Below are positions 12,234-23,686 of a stretch of DNA of 64,000 nucleotides, one piece after another; position 1 is the stretch's first letter; each line of letters starts with the position of its first letter. The position numbers and the translations under genes are program-made. Below the pieces are notes generated by a model. It made no database searches and was not told where the DNA came from. It saw only the letters and a list, made by a program, of their open reading frames with translations. The DNA comes from Papilionanthe hookeriana x Papilionanthe teres (taxonomy: Eukaryota; Streptophyta; Magnoliopsida; Asparagales; Orchidaceae): contig CM040432.1 of NCBI GenBank assembly GCA_022702705.1, positions 45,906,540 to 45,970,539 on the forward strand. The letters are read 5' to 3'.

Positions 12234-14034
12234 TGACCTCGATCAGCATATAACGTAGTAATTTTAGCTTTCAAAAATATGTTATAGCCAATACTTTGAC
12301 CCAAATAATAATAGCGGCTAGTGTATATAAATATAATTTTATGGAAAATATTTTACTCATTAGAGGTACTACGCAAGTATACATATCGTTTCAAATAATA
12401 TAGGGCTTTAAATAAAGACCCCAATATCGATCCCACGAGAAGGTTTAAAGATTTTTAAATATTTTAATTTTGTTTAAGTATTTCTTTTAAAGTTATAAAT
12501 TTAATATTTAATTTACTAAACGTAGAATTAAGGCAATAATAAAATAATGAGTGATGTAAATAATAATAAGCAAACAACTTTCTTCCTTTCAATTAATCCA
12601 AGACTTTTTAGATAATATAATATTCGTAGAGAATATAAATTTATGGTATTGTGCCAAATAGAAGCATTCTTATTCTTTCCCTTCGCTTGATAGTATAAAA
12701 AATATTGGCTAATCTATAGATCATGTCTGGATGTATTGTTAGTAGAATGGGTTAATCTGCAGCTCACACTACTAGATGTTGAATGGTGGCTATGGTCGGC
12801 CCTACTAGTGACCCTTTCCTTTTCTATAAAACAAATTAAAAGAATTTAGTCTGTCACTCTAAAAACTTATTAATTCTACACCAATTGAATAATATTTTCC
12901 TATTTATTTTCACTTCACCTTGAATAACCCGCACAAGGCCTTCGACTACCCAAGGATTCATGTGATATCTACTAGTTAAGAATTCATCTCCTTCTAGGTC
13001 TCAAAATTCTTTAACAGATTTTAATAATTTAAATGGTTAATTTAAATAGTAAATTAAGATCTGGTATTAATATCTTCACAATATTTAAACTTATTTAATT
13101 TTTAATTCTCCAACGAATTTAATATTATCTTATTTATCTTTTCATAATTAAAAGGAGAAAGTAAAGTAACTACTAAGAACACATTGAATTTAAATAAAAA
13201 AACATATAAGCAAAATTTTGAATCAAATTACAAATACTTATCTCAAGTGTTTCTCCAATCGAACCTCCGATTCCCTCGACTCCAAAGCGAAATAGACTTC
13301 AAAAGCACCAACTCTTTCAAACTCTCAATACAAACTCTAAATAAAATAAACTCACTAATTTATGAAAGAAAGTAAAATACAATTGTGGCCCTTAAAATTA
13401 TCTCTCTAATTGTCTCTCTAATTGGAGTAGACTAAGGCGGGCTTCTTATTGGGCGTTTTTCTCTATAGAAATAGCCTCCCATTTATAGGCTTCAAGGGTT
13501 ACCTAAAGCTTCTCTTCAAAATGTGTCCAAGTTCAATGAATCTTCTAGAAAGTGTGTCGGGCGCCTAGGAGCCGACATCTGGCGCCTAGGCGTCGGACTC
13601 TGCGTCCAGTTCTTCGCACCTCTTCACTTTGGATCATACCTCTTCGCGATCCAAACCGTTTCCAAGCGTCTAGATACAATGTATCACATGTCCTATAATC
13701 CAAGAATGACTGCCAATCTTCTAGATGGTCCAATAACCGCTCTAACCGTCAAAATAAGCACCCAAAGTAGTTACAAAAACCGTCACTGATTTGGTATCGA
13801 GCTGGCGCTTAGGCGCCGGATTCTGGCGCCTAGGCGCCAGGCCCATTATTTTGGCAATTTTGCATTTTGGCTCCATTTTTGCTCCTTTTTGCTCCTTTTT
13901 TATCCTTTTTCCTTTTTGAATATTTTTGCATCACCTACATCCAAAAACACAAAAATACCTTTCATTAAAGCATAATATCCTTAAAAATTTGATAAAAATA
14001 AAGGCATAAAAACATGTATTTTTTTCATGGATCA
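12234..14034 (-). repeat. 3' LTR of Athila E2
   Basis: On the plus strand it begins TGACCTCGATC and ends ATGGATCA, so the boundaries are TG...CA. It repeats at 23687-25473 along its whole length with scattered substitutions and small indels. It contains a TATA box (minus strand), the ACGCAAGTATAC block near 12370 and GGCGCC-type palindromes near 13560 and 13803. Confidence 0.9.
13481..13487 (-). promoter_or_regulatory. LTR TATA box (3' LTR of E2)
   Basis: The minus strand reads CCTATAAATGGGAGG. The same sequence is in the other LTR, and its placement splits the LTR into a U3 of about 550 bp and a longer R-U5. No transcript data support it. Confidence 0.5.
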
Positions 14035-14073
14035 AAATCCCCAAAACTTAAACGTTACTTGTCCTTAAGTAAC
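14035..14073 (-). promoter_or_regulatory. Polypurine tract and adjacent hairpin of E2
   Basis: On the minus strand AAGTTTTGGGGATTT abuts the 3' LTR. The hairpin 14054-14073 reads GTTACTTG-TCCT-TAAGTAAC, an 8-bp stem with one G.U pair at a different position from that in E1, so pairing is kept although the bases differ. Confidence 0.65.
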
Positions 14074-14419
14074 CCTTTTTACTATATAAAATTTATAACA
14101 TTTGGAATAAAAGGTAAATATTTAAGGTTCCTTGTAATTTTTTATTTTATTAAGGCTTTAGTAAATCATTAACCAAATTTCACTAACTAAGTTTAATTTT
14201 AAGAATTTAAAGAATATTTAACTACCAAATTGTAAGACTTGAAAATTTTTTCATTCATTTCGAAAATAATTGTAGTTTATTATATTAAGATCACATAAAT
14301 TATTTAGAAGAAAAAGATCTTCATGAAAATCTTTTCTAATAAAGATACATGTATAAAAATTAAGTAAAATATGTAATTAGTTTTCTTCTTATAAGATAAT
14401 TCAAGTGAAGCCAATTTTT

Positions 14420-14535
14420 TATTAGTCATCTCCACAAGCTTCTCCTCTCTTCTTTCTTTTCTTTTTTTTTTCTTTTTTTTTTCACAGTGAGGATTACTGT
14501 ATCTGGATAGCCTGTTAATGATTTTGAACTTCACT
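14420..14535 (-). other. Conserved internal polypurine block of E2
   Basis: A run of C and T, almost pure T in part (14446-14482), purine-rich on the sense strand, is followed by 'gaggattactgtatctggatag' and 'gttaatgattttgaacttcac'. It is the counterpart of 8163-8345 in E1. The rest of 14074-15403 contains no recognisable gene. Confidence 0.55.
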
Positions 14536-15403
14536 ATCCTTAACTTATATTTTCAAACTTATACATTTTCACATAATAGATTTCAAAAAGACTTTCAATC
14601 TTTTCTTTTTCAAGTTATAATTCATGATTTCTTAATACTTCTAAAATTTAATTATCTCTACCCTGAATAGAAAAAATTCTTAATCTTACTCTTCTTTAAG
14701 TTGACTAATTCTATTCTTAAAATCAATCAAAGTCGTTAAAATTTTGATTTAGTCTACTAAATTATATATAATTTCAAAATTTTAAGTAATCTTAAATAGA
14801 TTTTTCATTCCTTATGTTATGTTAATATTTTTTTATTAAAGAAAATATTATCACATAAGGACAAATAAAATATAAATTTGCATGTATTTTCCCTTCTCCC
14901 AAACTTAAGTTTTGATATATCATGAAAAATTTTAAAGTATGAGAGAAAGAAAGGCATAATTTTAAAAAGGAATTTTTATAAGTATGTAAAAATAGTCTAC
15001 AAAGAAAAATTTACTTCTACACGTGCTTTTTATGAATATTACTGAAATAATGAAGCATATATAAAAGTAAGCAGACTCAATTTTTATATCATTAGCTAAA
15101 TTAAACGACTATACTAATGACAATAACAGAAACAAACAACATCATTAACTATTCAAGAATACTAAACAGTAGGCGGAAACAGAAATAAACATTTATCATA
15201 GAAAATGAAAAAAAAATTCATCCATATTTCAGTCTTAAACACATATCACACTTGATACTCTAAAAACAGTCTCAACATAAAAAAAAATCCACACAAAGTT
15301 ACTTAAACAAATCGACACTAACTAACAACAGACTAATCAGTACTAACAAACAAGAAATATACAAAAAATAGAATCAACTCATCTCAAGAGGTAAATTAAT
15401 CTA

Positions 15404-16558
15404 CTAATCACTATCTGTAGCCTCATCATTGTCATCACCAAAAGAAAATTCCACATCCTTTGGATCAACATACGGTGAAAATCTAGGACAGGTAGGGAAC
15501 TGAACATCATGCTCACCCTTCAAGAATCTAACTAAAGACTTCGAATACTCAGCATCATAATCACTCTTCCATTGGGTATATTCAGATGGATGATCAATCT
15601 TCTTGTCTATAGTATCTACTCTGCAGTGAGTTAGAATAACTCATTTTGCTGCTCTAGAAATTGATCATGCATGGATTCCCAGAAACTAGATGGTGGCTCA
15701 GCAGTAGAATTAGAAGGTCTAGAAGTAGAAGCTCTACTTGGAGTAGGTACAGAAGTAGGAGCAGTAGATCTCTTCCGCGAAGACGATCATTAATACTAAC
15801 ACTCTCCTGCCCAATAGGATTTGTAGTCTTCAGCTTCTTCTCTAAAATATCAGCAATAACTCCATTGCTCATGCATAAAGATTATATCAAGGATGGGAAT
15901 CCTAATCCCACAGAAGTGCTGGATCGTGCAATCGATTCCACAGAATCATAGATAATGCTGCCAACATCTATCGGCTTCCTCTCCTGAATGTAGTAGTTCA
16001 GGATAGCTCTATCTCTGGTAACTTCACTCAGGTGGTTGGAAGGAAGTAGTCTAGCAGAAATAAAATAGTGCCAGGCCTTTGAAATATCATTTAGCTTAGA
16101 AGATTTAAAGTTTACCCATTTGTCATTCCGGATCTTCCAAGCTCCAGTGCCGTCAGTCAGATATGCAATAATCATCTCAAGATCTCCTCAATTGGAGATA
16201 GAACAGAATAGTAGCACTCGACCGTAGGTGGTAGGCCATAGAAAATATTGATCCGTTCCGGAGTGAATCCCACTCCGACACCTCTAACGAAGACTTCATA
16301 GTCTTCCACATCCATAAAGTTGGCATAAAACTCTCATACAACAGGAATAATAACAATGACAGTGAAATAACAGAATCATTGCTAGTTGTGTGCAACGATC
16401 GTGTTCTCGATCATCTCTCCAGGATTGTAAAAATTGCGTTCCGAGATAAATTTCCTTGATGACGCAAATTCGTGGTAACGAAAGTGCGCTGCCGCAGTAG
16501 CGAACTTGCTGCGATCAAAATTTTCTCGTTCTTTTCCGCGCTTAGAATTAAGTGCCAT
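15404..16558 (-). pseudogene. Athila env-position ORF ('putative plant transposon protein'), E2
   Basis: Start at 16558 (MALNSKRGKERENFDRSKF) and end at 15404 after EATDSD. The readable order is RKFISERNFYNPGEMIENTI, an FYANFMDVEDYEVFVRGV-like segment, INIFYGLPPTVECYYSVL (near 16200-16260), AYLTDGTGAWKIRNDKWVNF and QERKPIDVGSIIYDSVESIA (15882-16175), then a variable acidic tail. It is out of frame near 16380, 16180 and 15880. The domain matches the 'putative plant transposon protein' family of Athila elements. Lying downstream of pol, it would need a spliced or separate mRNA. Its function is unknown. Confidence 0.7.
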
Positions 16559-17295
16559 CTAAACGTGAAAGGAAACACAAATAAATTAAGGAATCAAATA
16601 AACTAAACTATTTTAAGCTTGAGAAACTTAAAATGTGTTTAAAAATCCATGGAAAATTTTCTAAAATTAAAAAATTTTCTCCAAAATTTTAAATTTTAGC
16701 AAAAATAGGAAAATCCATGGTAGAAATTTAAAATAAATGGATTAGAAGGTAGATCTGACCTTAAGATGAAGAAATCGAATGAAGAGAGATGATGCTTAGG
16801 AGTTGGCCAAGGCTTTCCGGGGTTTAAATCCCGATTTTCGGGTTGCAGGCTGATCCGACGCTTAGGCACAGAATTCTGGCGCCTAGGCACCAGACTCGCA
16901 AACCAAAAAGATAACTTTAAAAATTTTATTTTCCACCAAAACTTACAATTCAACTTCTAATTACTCATATGAGAGTATTGCTTCAGTTTCCAACTTCCAA
17001 AATATTTTCAAAAAATTTTAAAAATTAAAAATTAAATCCATCACTTAAACATAATTTTAAGTCAAACTCTTCTAATTCCATTCATAATCTTCAATTTGGC
17101 TCAATACAATACAGATAAGTATAATAATAAGATTCAAGTCCTAACAAACAATAAAACAACACAATTTCAAAGCAAATACAACACACATTGAATAATAAAA
17201 CAAACACACAAACAATACATTCGATTTACTAAATCGATGCAATGACACACTTGATAAAGTCTTGATCTAACCACATTTACTATCTAATCTTCAAA

Positions 17296-17654
17296 TTAGA
17301 AATTTCCATTCTCATCGCAATGAAGATTACTCGGCCGACTTGGGAAGAACACTAATGTCCTTGGAAAATCCGTAGCCGTTTTCTCATCGATCCATTTGTT
17401 CTTCGCATACATCTCCACTTGAGAATCTTGATAGGCCGCTAGATGATCGAATTGAAGCTTTGCCTGCCATTCCAGATGTTCAATTTGATGATAATCTCAT
17501 GGAGGTGATCTCCAATACTTTTGAATTTCGCTTCAAACTTATCTAGGCGACTCAAAAATTTCTCCAAACTTACAGCAATAAAACCATTAAAGAAAGGTTG
17601 AGGATCCTTAGAACACTTATCTCTAGCCTCTTCTCCATGATTTTTTCTCTCCAT
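17296..17654 (-). pseudogene. Small conserved Athila ORF (E2), frameshifted
   Basis: Start at 17654 (MERKNHGEEARDKCSKDPQ), then PFFNGFIAVSLEKFLSRLDK. Near 17490 a frameshift moves the conserved second half to another frame, which reads EHLEWQAKLQFDHLAAYQ and KNKWIDEK and runs on to a stop at 17296. It is homologous to the intact 111-codon ORF of E1 at 11466-11801. Position is the same in both: after pol and before the env-position ORF. No known domain is recognised. Confidence 0.55.
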
Positions 17655-18287
17655 TTCTTCAAAATCTTCTCTTATCTCCTCAAGAATGAAGTGTAAAGGT
17701 TGTAACTATGGTTGCTTAGGGATTGGGAACGAAGATGGGGTAGTTTATAGGAGAAAATAGTGTGGAAAACTGAAAATTTTCGGTTTTTACACGACCCAGT
17801 AACTGTGGCGCTTAGGCGCCAAATCTGGCACCTAGGCTCCAGACCCATTGATACAGAGTCTACTCTAGCGCTTAAGCGCCGGATTTTGGCACCTAAGCGT
17901 CGGAACCATGTTTGACTCCGTTTTGCCTAACGTCAAATTTCAAAGTTTCAATCTTTAAAATTGGTAAATTAGAATGGTAAGATCAATATAGACTCAGTAA
18001 TTAAAATTAACTCAAATTATAAACAATTATAATGAAGGTTAACTTGATCTCCTTTTTACTCACATACAAAATGGAGTGATCCAAAGTTCAAACTTTATAT
18101 ACTTTGAGATAATCTTTAGCTTAAGTCAATAAAGACTTGTTAGCATCCAATTTTCTAAAGTTATATAAAATTAGTCAAGACCGAGGCATAACCTTACATT
18201 AAAAATGTAAAAACACACAAAAATAACTATGGGTTGCCTTCCATGAAGAGCTTGGTTTAACGTCGTCATCCCGACCTAATTAAGTCT

Positions 18288-19522
18288 TTAATCAGGTTGA
18301 CTTAACTCATAAGCCTCTTTATAAATCATTTTTATGTCTCCCAAATAAGGCTTCAGTCTTAATCCATTAACTTTAAATATTTTTCCCGTTTTGGGATCTT
18401 TAATATCCATAGCTCCATAATCGTATACTTTCTCAATTATATATGGTCCCATCCATTTAGATCTAATTTTTCAGGAAAAAGTCTCAAACGAGTATTAAAT
18501 AATAATACTTCTTGTCCAGGCTCGAATATTTTTCCTGAAATCTTTTTATCATGTAATATCTTCATTTTCTCTTTATAAATCTTTGCATTTTCATATGACT
18601 CATTTCTTATTTCATCCATCTCATTTAATTGTAATAATCATTATTCTCCTGCAGTATTCAAATCAAAATTAAACTCGTTTATTGCCCAATAAGCTTTATG
18701 TTCAAGTTCAACAGGTAAGTGACAATGTTGACCATAAACTAACCGGTAAGGTGACATTCCGATTGGTGTCTTATAAGCTGTTCTATAAGCCTATAATGCA
18801 TAATCAAGTCTATCAACCCAATTAGTTCTTTTAGGATTAACAGTTTTTTCTAAAATTCTTTTAATTTCTTTGTTTGATACTTCAACCATTCCACTTGTTT
18901 GTGGGTGATAAGCAGTTGCAATTCTATGTTTGATTCCAAATTTTTCCAGTAATGATTGAATTCTTATATTTCTGAAATGACTTCGACCATCTGTGATAAT
19001 TACCTTATGCATTCCAAATCTGGTAAAAATCAATCTCTTTAAAAATTTCGAAACACTTTTGGAATCACAGTTTGGTAAACCTACAGCTTCAATCCTCTAT
19101 GAAACATAATCAACTGCTAATAAAATATAAATCTTTCCAGATGATGGTACAAATGGTCCCATAAAGTCTAAACCCCATATATCAAAAATTTCAACTTCCA
19201 ATATATAGTTGAAAGGCATTTAATCTTTCCTAGTTATATTTCCCATCCTTTGACATCGATCACATGTTTGAACATAATGTCTCACATCTTTGAACAAGGT
19301 AGGACAATAAAATCCTGAATTTAAAATTTTAAATGCAGTTTTATATACTCCAAAGTGTCCTCCAAATTCGGAATCATGACATTTTTGAATAATAGCAAAA
19401 GTTTCTTCATAAGGTACACATCTTTGAATTACAGAATCTCTTCTCAATTTAAATAAATGAGGTTCTTCCAAAATATAAGATTTAGCATCATTTTTAAATT
19501 TCTTAATATATTTGTTATTCAA
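18288..19522 (-). pseudogene. Integrase region of Athila E2 pol
   Basis: The integrase inserts element cDNA into host DNA. The HHCC zinc finger is readable in 19220-19522 (H in KCHDSEFGGHFG, C in VQTCDRCQ). The first catalytic Asp is in WGLDFMGPF (~19150), the second in VIITDGRSHF and the Glu in EVSNKEIKRILE (18791-19033). The C-terminal part includes FEPGQEVLLFNTRLRLFP (18437-18619), and the frame ends at 18288 after YELSQPD. Stops occur after NITRKD, before RIEAVG, after RLDYAL and near 18640. The catalytic residues are present, but the chain is interrupted at least four times. Confidence 0.85.
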
Positions 19523-19724
19523 TCCATAAGGTAGAATATTTCTAACTAAATAGTTAACTATATCCGCATACCAAGGTGTTTGACATCCTTAAATAACATA
19601 TAACTGTTCTAGGAAACTTCTCATTTATATTTTCTTCAATAATAATGTCATTCTTAATTCTAGATAAATGATCAGTAATTTGGTTGTCAGTTCCTTTTCT
19701 ATCCACTATTTGAAAATCAAATTC

Positions 19725-21236
19725 TTACATAAGTAAAACCCATCTTATCAGTTTAGGTTTAGCATCCTTTTTTGACATAAAATATTTAATAGTAGAATGA
19801 TCAGTATGAACTATGCATTTGGCACCAAGAAGATAAGATCTAAATTTATCAAAGGCATAGACTATAGCTAAAAGCCTTAATTCGGTAGTAGTGTAATTTC
19901 TTTGAGTTTCTGTAAGAGTTTTACTAGAATAATATATAAATTTGAAAATTTTCTCATATTTTTGTCCCAATACAGCTCCAATTGCAAAATCACTTGCATC
20001 GTACATTAATTCAAAAGGTTTATTCCAATTAGGTGCAATAATTTCAGGTGCAGTCATTAATTTTTCTTTTAAAATATTGAAAGCATTAACACAATCTTCA
20101 TTAAATTCAAATTTAGCTTCTTTTTCCAATAAATGACTAAGATGTTTAGCAATTTTAGAAAAATTCTTTACATATCTTCTATAAAATCCAGCATGTCCCA
20201 GAAAACTTCTCACATCAGTAACAGTAGTAAGTGGTTGCAGTTCAACAATAATTTTCACTTTTGCTCGATCAACTTCCATCCCTTTTTGTGAAATTTTGTG
20301 ACCAAGTATAATGCCTTCTGTGACCATAAATTGACATTTTTCCCAGTTAAGAACTAAGTTTGTTTCTTCACATCTTTTCAGAACTTTGGAAATATTTTCC
20401 AAACAAGATTCAAAAGAAGTTCCAAAAACTGAAAAATTGTTCATAAATATTTCAATTCCTTTGTCAATCAAATCACAAAATATTTACATCATACATCTTT
20501 GAAAAGTTGCAGATGCATTACATAAAACAAAAAGCATTCTCCTAAACGAAAATGCTCCATAAGGACTTGTTAAAGTTGTTTTCTCTTGGTCCTCAGGAGC
20601 GACAGGTAATTGATGATAACCAGAATATCCATCCAGGAAACAGAAATATGAGTGTCCAGCTAATTTATCAAGCATTTGATTCAAGAAAGGTAAAGGAAAA
20701 TGATCCTTTCTAGTGGCATTATTTAATTTCTGATAATCAATGTAAATTCACCATCCAGTAATTTGTCTTGTAGGAATTAGGTCATTTTTATCATTGACAA
20801 TAAAAGTTACTCCTCCTTTCTTCGAAACACAATGAATAGGACTCACCCATTGACTATCCGAAATAGGATAAATAATTCCAGCATCTAACAATTTTAAAAT
20901 TTCTTTTTTAACAACCTCTTTCATGATAGGAATTAATCTTCTTTGAGGTTCAATAGAAGGTTTAAAATCTTCTTCCATTAAAATCCTATGCATACAGATG
21001 GAAGGGCTTATTCCTCTTATATCAGCAATAGTCCAACCAAAAGCTTTCTTATAATTCTTTAACACTCCTATTAATTTTTCTTCTTGATCTAAGCTTAGTT
21101 TAGAAGAAGTAATAACAGGTAAAGTTAATGAATTTCCAAGAAAAACATACTTTAAATGTGTAGTTAACATTTTTAATTCCAGTTCAGGGGCTTTTTTAAT
21201 CGAAGGTAAAAGTATATCATTTTGAGTTATGTCCAA
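19725..21236 (-). pseudogene. Reverse transcriptase and RNase H of Athila E2
   Basis: This part of pol copies element RNA to DNA and removes the RNA strand. N-terminal RT is at 20748-21236 (IEPQRRLIPIMKEVVKKEI, WVSPIHCVSKKGG), the palm at 20484-20684 (FCFLDGYSGYHQLPVAPED), and connection plus RNase H at 19725-20471 (DASDFAIGAVLGQ, TTTELRLLAIVYAFDKFRSY, CIVHTDHSTIKYF). A stop follows TRQITGW and another follows FQRCMM. The catalytic box, normally Y/F-x-D-D, reads FMNNFSVFG, so both aspartates are asparagine. The enzyme is dead as written even ignoring the stops. Confidence 0.9.
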
Positions 21237-21310
21237 AATTTCTCAGTTATCTTTAATATGATGAGTTTCTTTAAATAATTCTTCTTCTTTTAGTTCTTCA
21301 TTTTTGTCAG

Positions 21311-22018
21311 TTAATAATTCAATTTTTCTTCATAAATGACTTTACATTTTTCTTGATAATGTTTTTCAATTATATAATTAATAATATCCATTCGATAACA
21401 TTTTTCTTTATCAAGGTACTTCATTGATTTAAGGACATTGAATTTAATCTCTTGATCATTAACTCTCATAGTTAATTCTCCTTTTTGCACATCAATCATA
21501 GCTCGTCCGGTAGCTAGAAAAGGTCTCCCTAAAATAATAGGTATTTCTTTATCTTCTTCCATATCAAGTACAATGAAATCCACACAGAAAATAAATTTAT
21601 CCACTTTAACAAGAACATCATCTATAACTCCTTTAGGGTAAGTGATAGATCTATCAACTAACTGAAGGGTTACAGTGGTGGGAGAAATCTCTCCTAAATT
21701 CAACCTTCAAAAAATAGAAAAGGGCATGAGATTAATACTTGCTCCTAAATCACATAAAGCTTTTCCAAAAAAATTTTCTCCAATAGCACAAGGTATAGTG
21801 AAACTTCCAGGATCTTTATGTTTCTGAGGTAATTTCTTTTGAATTATTGCACTACATTCTTCATTTAATGCAACAGTTTCAAAAGCTTCAAACTTTCATT
21901 TCTTACTTAAAATATCCTTCATAAATTTTGCATAAGTTGACATCTGTTCCAAAGCTTCAGCAAAAGGTATGTTAAATTTCAAAGAACTTAGAAAATTGAT
22001 GATCAAGATTCTGCTGTT
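21311..22018 (-). pseudogene. Aspartic protease region of Athila E2
   Basis: This domain would mature Gag-Pol. The active-site-like segment ALCDLGASINLMP lies near 21730, followed by the intact run MNLGEISPTTVTLQLVDRSI to KVIYEEKLNY (21311-21703) with IILGRPFLATGRAMIDV, the usual flap-distal motif of gypsy proteases. A stop precedes the RLNLGEI segment. It sits between gag and RT as in all Ty3/gypsy elements. Confidence 0.75.
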
Positions 22019-23415
22019 TTAATCTTTGAGAAAAGATGGTGGTGATTTTTCAACTTCCTCATTAATAGGAATAACAGTCTGACCTTTACTAGGAGAAGGA
22101 GTTTCTTTAGGTTTTTCAATCTCTTCAACCTCAATCTCATTTTCAATTTCATTCTGAATTCTTTCTTTTAATTCTTTTCCACTTCTAAGTTGTATAGCCT
22201 TAGCATGTTCATGTTCTTTTCCAGTTTCTTTTGGATTGATTTCAACATTACTAGGAAGTGTTCCTAGAGGTCTGTAATTAATTAAATTAGTGATTTGTCC
22301 CATTTGATTCTCAATATTACGAATAGCAGTGTTTTGATTTTGTAATTGATTGCTTAGTTGTAAAATTAATTCTTCTATAGATAACTTTTTCTGTTGATTA
22401 TTAAATCCATGAGGTTTATAGTTTAAATTTACTTGATTGTTCCAATTTCCAGTTGGATGAGATTGATTATTACCCCATTGTTGTTGTGAATTATTCCAGT
22501 TAAAATTAGGGTGATTTTTCCATCCAGGATTATAATAATTTGAATAAGGGTTATTTTTACTAGCAATAACTTGTAAAGTTTTAATAGTTTGAGAATCTTC
22601 CATATTAGCAGAGTTGTTATGTGATACAATGATAGCAAAATTATCTAATTTCTTAGATATTGCAGCTACTTGTGAAGCTAAGATAGAAAAGGCTTCATTA
22701 TCATGAATACTTGCCATTCTTTTAGGATTAATCCTTTAAGAAGGCCATTGAAAATTATTGTTAGCCATTTCTTCAATTAAAGTATAAGCTTCTTCAAATG
22801 ATTTAGCCATTAAAGAACCTCCAGCAGCAGCATCAATAATTGATTTCAGAGATCCAATAAGTCCGTTATAAAATGTTTGAATAATAAGCATGATGAGGAC
22901 ACTTTCTTAATAGTTCTTTAAATCTTTTCCAAGTTTCATAAATTGTCTCCTCGTCAAATTGACTAAATGAAATAACATCATTTCTTAATTTAGCAGTTTT
23001 AGATGGAGGAAAATATTTAGCAAGGAATTTTTGTGCCATTTCAGCCCACGTTTTTAATAGAACCTGTTGCTAATGAGTTCAACCACATCTTTGCTTTATC
23101 TCTTAGAGAGAAAGGAAAGAGTCTAAGTCTATTAACATCATCAGAAACATTGTTATATTTAAAGGTAGCACAAAGTTTTAAAAAACTAGCAAGGTTTAAA
23201 TTTGGATCCTCATTTGGTGTTCCCTCAAATTGATTATTTTAAACCATTTGAATAATAGACGGTTTAAGCTCAAAAAAATTAGCATCTACAGCAGGTATTT
23301 GAATATTATTATGAAATTCATCAACTGTAGGGTTAGCATAATCCCTTAATGGTTCGTAAACATTTTGCTCATTAATTTCAATTGGATACTGTAAATTGTT
23401 GTGTAAATTAGCCAT
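22019..23415 (-). pseudogene. gag of Athila E2
   Basis: Gag packages element RNA. The start at 23415 reads MANLHNNLQYPIEINEQN. The retrotransposon gag core follows: LRLFPFSLRDKAKMWLNSL near 23080-23135 and FAEE-type FDEETIYETWKRFKELL near 22915-22960. Defects seen are TAA after SIIQMV (~23240), one extra A in a run of five near 23052 that shifts the frame before TWAEMAQ, a frameshift near 22885, and TAA where the family has Glu after QWPS (~22737). The C-terminal part 22019-22717 is open, Asn/Gln-rich (WKNHPNFNWNNSQQQWG), and ends PPSFLKD. No CCHC knuckle is visible. Confidence 0.85.
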
Positions 23416-23660
23416 CTCTTGATACTTTTGAATTTGTTATCCTTTTTTAATTTTTCTAACAGTTCTTTCTAATTCAGAATCTAAAGGTAATAATCCTTCA
23501 GATCCAGAACTACGCATAAAAAAGTAAATAAAAAGCAAGAAATAAAATCTCTACTTACTTTTTTTTTCTTTTTGTTTTTATAAATGTTTTGTATTTTATA
23601 TTTTATTATTCTGACAATAAAAGAAATAAATAAAATAAAATATTTAAATTTAAAAATTTG

Positions 23661-23683
23661 CCTCTCCGGCAACGACGCCAAAA
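23661..23683 (-). other. Primer-binding site of E2, tRNA-Asp type
   Basis: Just inside the 5' LTR the minus strand reads TGGCGTCGTTGCCGGAGA, one or two changes from the TGGCGCCGTTGCCGGGGA site of Athila elements. It fixes the orientation of the element and its inner LTR edge. Confidence 0.85.
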
Positions 23684-23686
23684 ACG

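Noticed and set aside
15882..16558. Reading the Athila 3' ORF as a true retroviral envelope
   Set aside because: I see no signal peptide, cleavage site or clear membrane anchor; it matches the 'putative plant transposon protein' type instead.
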